Source: Chryseobacterium artocarpi (GTDB lineage: Bacteria > Bacteroidota > Bacteroidia > Flavobacteriales > Weeksellaceae). From it: DNA of 64,000 bases. The notes under the pieces were generated by a model that was given only the letters and a program-made list of their open reading frames with translations, did not search any database and had not been told where the DNA came from. The position numbers and the translations under genes were made by a program. Below are positions 58,483-64,000 of the stretch, piece by piece. Each line of letters starts with the position of its first letter. Within the stretch, counting starts at the first letter, position 1. The stretch lies in NCBI RefSeq assembly GCF_001684975.1, contig NZ_MAYH01000034.1, positions 248,001-312,000 of the forward strand, in the 5' to 3' direction.

Positions 58483-61305
58483 TTGAAAAAGATCAGCCTT
58501 TGCCTTATTTTGTTTTGTGGAATTATTAAGATTTCCGCACAGAATGACAGTATTTATATTGGAGCGAAACTATCTCCTGACAGGAAAACCTTTGAGGTCA
58601 ATCAGGAAATAGTTTACTACAATCATTCAGACAAAGACCTGAATACTGTAAAACTTTTGAATTGGGTTTCCACATATAACAGACGTGGAACTTCTTTAGT
58701 CTACAGAAAACTGGAAGACAGGAATAATGATCTGCATTTTGCAAAAAATGATGAACTGGGAAAACTTCTTGAGCTGAACATTAAGAATTCAGAAAATCAG
58801 GAAATTCCTGTCAATATGATTACAGATGAAAATCTATTTATTCCTCTGAAAAACGCATTAAAACCAGGCGAAAGCATTACTTTGCAATTGCAGTACAGAA
58901 TGCAGCTTCCTGATAAAAAATTTACGGGATATGGTACATCTGCACAGAATATTGCATTAAAATATTTCTTTATTGTTCCGGATCGTTTTGATCCGGACAA
59001 TATTTCCCAGAGAAACTACCATGATATTGAAGAACCCGTAAGCTTTAATACATTCTGGACTATAAATTTTGATATTCCTGTGAATACTTTCATTGAGGGT
59101 AACTTACCACAAATCCAGATGAATTCTTTTAAAGGCTACCTTGATTCAGATCCGGAGTTTACAATTTCCTCATATACTTCTCCTATTATAAAAGTCAATG
59201 TTGACGGTACAGATACAGAAATCAAATTCGGTTATAATCTTAAACCTGATGAAAAACAGAACCTTGAATTTTACTTACCTCTTCATTTAAAATTTTTAAA
59301 AGAGAAAATAGGTTCTCTTCCTAAGAGTCTCTTTATTTCAGATAAATTCAGAGCAAAGGAAGATTTTTTCGGGAATAATGATATTACTTTTTGGAAATTC
59401 AGATTCCAATTGTTTACAGATGCTGAAAAAACAGATCTCGATTATTTTGGAATCATCACGAAAAAAATTCTTGATGAAAACATTATTGCTGATAAACAAA
59501 AAGATCACTGGTTTAAAAATGGTTTGAAATCATACCTTGAAATTCAATATCTGAAAAAATTCTATAAGGACACCAAACTTTTGGGAACGCTACCAGAATC
59601 AAAGATATTCGGAATCAAGCCTTTAAAATTCTTTCATGCTTCAAAAGTAAAACTTCTGGATCGATATGGACTTGCCTATCAATACATTATGCTTCAAAAC
59701 CTGGATCAGAAAATAGATGAAGATTTTGGAGTACTGAGTAATTTCAATGATATGGCGATAAGCAGCTTTGAAACAGGAAGTCTATTTAATTACTCTGCGG
59801 ATAAAATGGGAGATCAGACATTCAACGATCTTATAAAAAACTACGTTTCACAAAATACAGGAAAGAGAATTGATCCCGATGATTTTCTGAAGGACCTGGC
59901 TCAAAAGGAGAAAACAACCCATTATCTGTCTCAGTTTTTCAAACAGAAAAACAGAGTCAATTTTAAGTTGAAACGTATTACAAAGGAAAATGATTCTCTG
60001 CAGATCAAAATTGCTAAAAATACAGATGCTCCTATTCCTGTAAAACTTGAAACTGAAACCAGAAACGGAGAAAAAAAAGCATATTGGATAGAAACAGAGG
60101 AAAATGAAAGAAGTAAAGACTTTTCATTACCCGCATCAGATAATATTTATAAAGTCACATTAAACAGCGGTTATATTTTCCCTGAATCCAGCTACAGGGA
60201 TAATTTCCTTTATGCGAAAGGTATATTTTCGAATACAAAAAAGCTTAAGCTTAAACTAATCAAGGATATCCCTAACCCTGAATACAACGAAATTTACATC
60301 AGCCCAAGAGTACGTTTTAACAATACGTATGATAAATTTTTACTTGGAGTTAATTTAAAAAATCAGTCATTCTTTGACCAGAAATTTCTGTATTCATTTA
60401 CTCCAACCTATAGTACCGGAACAGGAAAGCTTACTGGTTCCGGAGCAGTCTCCTACTCTTTCCTTCCGGCTGAAAGTGTTATAAGAAGTCTTACATTTGG
60501 GGTTTCAGGCTCTTATTTTCATTATGATTATGATCTTGCTTACAGAAAAGCTTCTGCATTTTCAACATTAAGCTTTAGAAAGAACCCAAGAAGTACCGTA
60601 AGCAGAAGCATCGGGTTTTCTTACAATTATTTTGAAAGAGATCTGAGTCCGAAAATGATAGCCAATGATGATTACAAAAAATACAATCTTTGGGGGCTTG
60701 GTTATAGCTACAGCGACAGCCAGATGATTCATGAAAAAAGCTTAAGCTTGAGTACACAGGGTATGGAGGATTTCAATAAAATTACTGCTGAAGGATTTTA
60801 CAGATGGGAATTTGCTCCAAAACAGAAATTGAGTGTTCGTTTATTTGCCGGATACTTTTTAAGAAACGATACCCGAAATAACTTATTTAACTATGGAATT
60901 TCAAGGGTTTCCAACTATACATTTTCCTATAATCTTTTAGGAGAAAGTGCCAGCAGCGGACTTCTTTCACAACAGTTTATCCTTGCAGACGGAGGATTTA
61001 AGTCTTTTCTTCCTGGAAGTGTTAATCACTGGATCACGTCTGTGAATGTAGATTCCAGTATCTGGAAAATATTCCATGTGTATGCGGATGCAGGAGTATA
61101 TAAAAATAAAGATTTTCCAACAAAATTCATTTGGGATAGTGGCATCAAGGTAAGAATCATTCCTGATTTTCTTGAAGTGTATTTCCCTATACAGTCTTCA
61201 TTGGGATTTGAGCCGTCATTTAAGGATTATGCGAAACGTATCAGGTATACTTTGGTTCTTAACCTCGGTTCCATCATCAATGCGGCAAGACGAGGATGGT
61301 ATTAA
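58483..61305 (+). CDS. M1-peptidase-like domain fused to outer-membrane beta-barrel
   Basis: 940 aa from a TTG start followed by a signal peptide (KISLCLILFCGIIKISAQ). Residues about 20-480 follow the M1 aminopeptidase layout: a beta-saddle N-terminal domain (FEVNQEIVYYNHSDKDLNTV) and a C-terminal helical end. FETGSLFNYSADKMGDQTFNDLI corresponds to the M1 motif around the catalytic Tyr. However, no HExxH zinc motif is present anywhere (the equivalent region reads KDHWFKNGLKSYLEIQYL). Residues about 610-940 are barrel-like strands with aromatic ends (for example FLLGVNLKNQSFFDQKFLYS, YTLVLNLGSI). Likely an inactive, surface-linked outer-membrane protein. Confidence 0.8.
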   Translation: MKKISLCLILFCGIIKISAQNDSIYIGAKLSPDRKTFEVNQEIVYYNHSDKDLNTVKLLNWVSTYNRRGTSLVYRKLEDRNNDLHFAKNDELGKLLELNIKNSENQEIPVNMITDENLFIPLKNALKPGESITLQLQYRMQLPDKKFTGYGTSAQNIALKYFFIVPDRFDPDNISQRNYHDIEEPVSFNTFWTINFDIPVNTFIEGNLPQIQMNSFKGYLDSDPEFTISSYTSPIIKVNVDGTDTEIKFGYNLKPDEKQNLEFYLPLHLKFLKEKIGSLPKSLFISDKFRAKEDFFGNNDITFWKFRFQLFTDAEKTDLDYFGIITKKILDENIIADKQKDHWFKNGLKSYLEIQYLKKFYKDTKLLGTLPESKIFGIKPLKFFHASKVKLLDRYGLAYQYIMLQNLDQKIDEDFGVLSNFNDMAISSFETGSLFNYSADKMGDQTFNDLIKNYVSQNTGKRIDPDDFLKDLAQKEKTTHYLSQFFKQKNRVNFKLKRITKENDSLQIKIAKNTDAPIPVKLETETRNGEKKAYWIETEENERSKDFSLPASDNIYKVTLNSGYIFPESSYRDNFLYAKGIFSNTKKLKLKLIKDIPNPEYNEIYISPRVRFNNTYDKFLLGVNLKNQSFFDQKFLYSFTPTYSTGTGKLTGSGAVSYSFLPAESVIRSLTFGVSGSYFHYDYDLAYRKASAFSTLSFRKNPRSTVSRSIGFSYNYFERDLSPKMIANDDYKKYNLWGLGYSYSDSQMIHEKSLSLSTQGMEDFNKITAEGFYRWEFAPKQKLSVRLFAGYFLRNDTRNNLFNYGISRVSNYTFSYNLLGESASSGLLSQQFILADGGFKSFLPGSVNHWITSVNVDSSIWKIFHVYADAGVYKNKDFPTKFIWDSGIKVRIIPDFLEVYFPIQSSLGFEPSFKDYAKRIRYTLVLNLGSIINAARRGWY

Positions 61306-61311
61306 TATAAA

Positions 61312-61340
61312 AAAGAACTGCTTACGATAAGCAGTTCTTT
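61312..61340. terminator. Bidirectional terminator
   Basis: AAAGAACTGCTTA / TAAGCAGTTCTTT with 3-nt loop, between convergent genes. Confidence 0.88.
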
Positions 61341-61360
61341 CTTTTTCAATATGTGTAAAA

Positions 61361-62170
61361 CTAATCTTTAATAATTTTTTGTGAAATAGGGGCATTATTA
61401 ATAGTTCCGGTGACAATATATGCACCTTTCGGAAGCTCTGTGATATCAATATTTAAAGCAAATTTCGTAGGAGATTTTTTCACCACCTGCCTGTATGAGT
61501 CATATACTTTTACATCCTTTATTTCCATGTCGAATACAACCTTTCCATCTTTTACAAAAGGATTTTGTACAAAACCAGATTTTGCCATTCCCTCCGCTGA
61601 AAAGTCTGCTCTATTATCACCATTATTATCAAAAGTTCTTCTGATAGCCGTTGATGCTGTTGGAGAAGGAGCTGGACCATCACCCTTAAACTGATCTGCA
61701 TTAGCTCCATAACCTACAAAATCCAAAACATTAGATGAACCAGGATTTGCAACCTGAATAATATTTCCAGCTAAAGCCACTTTCCCTGATGTACTGGAAA
61801 TTTTTATCCCAACAGATTTATTAGGAGTTCCGTCAAAATTTGTAACAGTTGTTGCTATAAAATTGGGAGTAGGTAAACTTTCTACCCCACCATCAATAGC
61901 AGCTTCCTGAATAAGATAAGTTTCATTAGGTCCTAAAGTAAAATTCGGTAATGTATGATATTGGGTAAACGCACCAATTGCCGGTGCATATTGTATGCTT
62001 GCTCCCGTTAAGGAAATCAATGTGGTCCCTATATTTTTAAGAACGATATAATTATTTTTAAAAACCGATCCGGAGCTTTCATTACCTCCGTAAATTTCAT
62101 TGATAACAATCTGTGCATTTGTAAGCGTTGTTATCAGTACTAATCCGGCAATAGTAAAGATTTTTTTCAT
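61361..62170 (-). CDS. T9SS-exported protein with lamin-tail-like domain
   Basis: 269 aa from the ATG at 62170; the frame is open upstream but the typical signal peptide (KKIFTIAGLVLITTLTNAQ) starts here. A lamin-tail-like domain (IVINEIYGGNESSGSVFKNN, LKNIGTTLISLTGASIQY, KVALAGN) is followed by a C-terminal sorting domain (VKVYDSYRQVV, ITELPKGAYIVTGTINNAPI, QKIIKD). Secreted to the surface by T9SS; role unknown. It is paralogous to the next gene. Confidence 0.87.
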   Translation of the reverse strand: MKKIFTIAGLVLITTLTNAQIVINEIYGGNESSGSVFKNNYIVLKNIGTTLISLTGASIQYAPAIGAFTQYHTLPNFTLGPNETYLIQEAAIDGGVESLPTPNFIATTVTNFDGTPNKSVGIKISSTSGKVALAGNIIQVANPGSSNVLDFVGYGANADQFKGDGPAPSPTASTAIRRTFDNNGDNRADFSAEGMAKSGFVQNPFVKDGKVVFDMEIKDVKVYDSYRQVVKKSPTKFALNIDITELPKGAYIVTGTINNAPISQKIIKD

Positions 62171-62285
62171 CTCAATATTTTTACAGGTGATTGTGGTAAA
62201 AAAACAAAAACGATACCACAAGATTGGGAAATATACAATAAATACCGGATATATTCATGGAATAATGAAGTAATTATAATAAAAA

Positions 62286-62316
62286 AATCCAGCCATTTCT
62301 TCGAAATGGCTGGATT
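62286..62316 (-). terminator. Terminator of the second lamin-tail gene
   Basis: AATCCAGCCATTT / AAATGGCTGGATT, T run on the minus strand. Confidence 0.88.
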
Positions 62317-62337
62317 CTATTTTTATCTAAAAACGAA

Positions 62338-63219
62338 TTAGTCTTTTAAGATTTTTTGAGATACTGCTTCTTTGTTTACAGTACCTGTTACGATATAAGT
62401 TCCTTTAGCTAATTCAGCAACGTTTACAGTTCCGTTTTGTTTTACAGAAGCTTCTTTTACTACCTGTCCGAACATGTTGAAAACTTTTACATCTTTCACA
62501 TCAGCTCCGAAAGTGATTTCGTTGTTTTTTACGAAAGTGTTTTTTACAAAGTTTGAAGACTTTCCTCTGCTGATTTCTGTAACAGCAAGACTTCCTGTAT
62601 TTGAATTTTCAGGAGTTGGAGTTCCAGCAGTAAAGTCAGCATTATTATTATTAGTATCAATACCATTAGTACGTGAAATAGATGTAGTATTACTAGTAGC
62701 AGGAGCTGCTCCGGCACCTTCAAATAAACTTACTCCACTCGCTCCCCAACCGACAAAGTCAATAACATTTGAACCATTGGCAGCAGTAGGATTTTCACTA
62801 TCAGAAGTCAAAGCAATTTTCCCGCCTGATCCAGACAGTCCTAAAGGTTGATTAGGAAAAGCTGTACCACTAGGTGCAAAATCAGGAGTAGGTAAATTTT
62901 GAGTTCCTCCATTTCCTGCAGCTAATTGTATCAAATATTTTTGTCCTGGGTTTAGCGTAATTAATGGCAATGCTAACTTATTGTTAAGGGGATTATTATT
63001 ACTGCCACTTGGTCCAAATGCTCCATTTGTGGAGGCATATTGTAGGTAAGCCCCTGTAAGAGTTACCACAGAAGATCCATTGTTAATTAACTCAACAAAA
63101 TCATTCTTTAACGTAGCCCCAGCATTTCCGCCACCGCCATACACTTCATTAATCACAATCTGAGCATTCATAGATGCTGCTACGGAAATTAATCCTAAAA
63201 TAGTAAAGATCTTTTTCAT
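62338..63219 (-). CDS. T9SS-exported protein with lamin-tail-like domain, paralogue
   Basis: 293 aa. Signal peptide KKIFTILGLISVAASMNAQ. Lamin-tail-like domain: IVINEVYGGGGNAGATLKND, FVELINNGSSVVTLTGAYLQ, GKIALTSDSEN, NVIDFVGWGASG. T9SS type-A sorting domain at the end: KDVKVFNMFGQVVKEASV, NVAELAKGTYIVTGTVNKEA, SQKILKD. Same domain order as the gene at 61361, a tandem gene duplication. Its own terminator separates them. Confidence 0.88.
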   Translation of the reverse strand: MKKIFTILGLISVAASMNAQIVINEVYGGGGNAGATLKNDFVELINNGSSVVTLTGAYLQYASTNGAFGPSGSNNNPLNNKLALPLITLNPGQKYLIQLAAGNGGTQNLPTPDFAPSGTAFPNQPLGLSGSGGKIALTSDSENPTAANGSNVIDFVGWGASGVSLFEGAGAAPATSNTTSISRTNGIDTNNNNADFTAGTPTPENSNTGSLAVTEISRGKSSNFVKNTFVKNNEITFGADVKDVKVFNMFGQVVKEASVKQNGTVNVAELAKGTYIVTGTVNKEAVSQKILKD

Positions 63220-63263
63220 AAAATAATTTTTTTTTAAAATTTATAGAATAAAAATACAAAAAA

Positions 63264-63287
63264 ACCGTTACTTAAAAAAATAACGGT
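63264..63287 (-). terminator. Terminator of the last gene in the window
   Basis: ACCGTTA / TAACGGT with a T run on the minus strand. Confidence 0.8.
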
Positions 63288-63312
63288 ATATATTTAACAA
63301 TTAGTTAATTTA

Positions 63313-64000
63313 TTACTTTTTAATAATTTTTTCTGAAACAATTTTCCCGTTTACAGTTCCAGTAACGAAATAAATTCCCTTTTGTAATTCAGCAACATTT
63401 AATGATCCATTTTCAGAAATTGATCCTGTTTTTACTACCTGCCCGTTTACATTGAAAATCTTTACATCAGATTTAATTCCAAAATAGATTTCATTGTCTA
63501 CAGAAGTATTTTTAACAAAAACTTTTTTAGATTTAGTTACATCAGAAGTTGCTAATGATGCAGCAGTTCCTGTTATTCTAACATCATCTAATCTCCATTC
63601 TACATCGTTTGTCCCTGTGAATTTAACTCTTAGATTAGATGTTGCAGGGATAGTTCCTGTAGGATTAATGTAAAGCCAATTTGAAGTACCATTTCCTGTA
63701 GGTCTTGTGTAGGAAAGTAATGTCCAATTAGTTCCATCTGCACTCACTTCTATTTTTAGCTCATTATTAGCAGAAGTTGATCCTTTTCTTTGCCCTAAAA
63801 AAAGTTGAATATCTTCATAATTTGAAGTATTTATTCCTGAAATAATGAAAGTTTCATCAGTTGTATTTATCATCACGTTAGCACCACCTGAAGACTGTGC
63901 ATAACCGGATGAAATATTAGTAGCTCTGACATCACCACTTCCTTGATAACTTATTGGGCTTGCATTTTGAAAAGTATTAGCTGCAATAGTCTTTGTACTG
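63313..64000 (-). CDS. T9SS-exported protein, 5' end outside the window
   Basis: The frame stays open to the window edge, so at least 229 codons are visible and the N-terminus is missing. Visible part: a jelly-roll-like stretch (QNASPISYQGSGDVRATNIS, NYEDIQLFLGQRKGS, LKIEVSADGTNWTLLSYT, VEWRLDDVRITG), as in surface adhesin or endonuclease-associated beta-sandwich domains. A type-A T9SS sorting domain follows (DVKIFNVNGQVVKTGS, VAELQKGIYFVTGTVNGKIV). Shares the sorting-domain style of the two genes before it. Confidence 0.88.
   Translation of the reverse strand, partial: STKTIAANTFQNASPISYQGSGDVRATNISSGYAQSSGGANVMINTTDETFIISGINTSNYEDIQLFLGQRKGSTSANNELKIEVSADGTNWTLLSYTRPTGNGTSNWLYINPTGTIPATSNLRVKFTGTNDVEWRLDDVRITGTAASLATSDVTKSKKVFVKNTSVDNEIYFGIKSDVKIFNVNGQVVKTGSISENGSLNVAELQKGIYFVTGTVNGKIVSEKIIKK

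Noticed and set aside
1..64000. CRISPR arrays, prophage, insertion sequences or restriction systems
   Set aside because: No regularly spaced direct repeats, integrase, transposase, capsid or methylase-like genes were found in the window.

Overview
The window reads as chromosome of a Flavobacteriia member of the family Weeksellaceae, most likely Chryseobacterium or a close relative. The signs are low GC, little use of Shine-Dalgarno sequences, Bacteroidota-type promoters (TTG about 19-21 nt upstream of TAnnTTTG), type IX secretion (T9SS) C-terminal sorting domains, a T9SS plug protein, an astacin-like lipoprotein, GG-leader Cys-rich peptides and CCCACAGAT-type intergenic repeats. Most of it is housekeeping DNA with accessory patches. 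No prophage, insertion sequence or CRISPR array was seen.

Layout. 1-2933: two tandem OmpA-family outer-membrane proteins, the first cut by the window edge. 3011-9645: recQ, fmt, a Crp/Fnr regulator, a small membrane protein, a RibBA-like protein and a flavin-dependent monooxygenase. 9972-14160: astacin-like lipoprotein, PIF1-like helicase, small lipoprotein, gamma-carbonic anhydrase. 14326-16792: nfu / FMN reductase / hemH operon for Fe-S and heme. 16866-21076: secreted M4 protease, T9SS plug protein, metallo-beta-lactamase-fold hydrolase. 21532-27712: trehalose locus (TonB receptor, trehalase and sugar permease on the minus strand, AraC regulator divergent). 27970-35868: thioredoxin-like protein, then a TetR-controlled RND efflux system with four copies of one palindromic operator. 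35869-40295: a tandem duplication carrying a copy of the miaA 3' end, then miaA, a YicC-type RNase, gmk and nadA. 40352-41494: five Cys-rich double-glycine-leader peptides. 41617-48308: threonine operon (thrA, thrB, thrC, folB and a DUF4403 gene) preceded by a Thr-rich leader peptide on a consensus promoter. 48578-48648: tRNA-Cys. 49503-54250: an orphan small protein, a glycosyltransferase, small exported proteins and a large membrane protein. 54301-61305: aroC, two thioredoxin-fold proteins, a YkvA-like protein, a eukaryote-like fused UMP synthase and an M1-peptidase-like/beta-barrel fusion. 61361-64000: three surface proteins with T9SS sorting domains, the last one cut by the window edge.

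The strongest leads beyond routine annotation are the candidate threonine attenuator ahead of thrA, the GG-leader peptide family next to it, the TetR operator set, the mosaic OmpA duplication, the 284-bp duplication at miaA, a repeated minus-strand hairpin element flanking the glycosyltransferase gene, and several promoters placed so close to start codons that leaderless mRNAs are predicted. All assignments come from reading the sequence; no database search was run.
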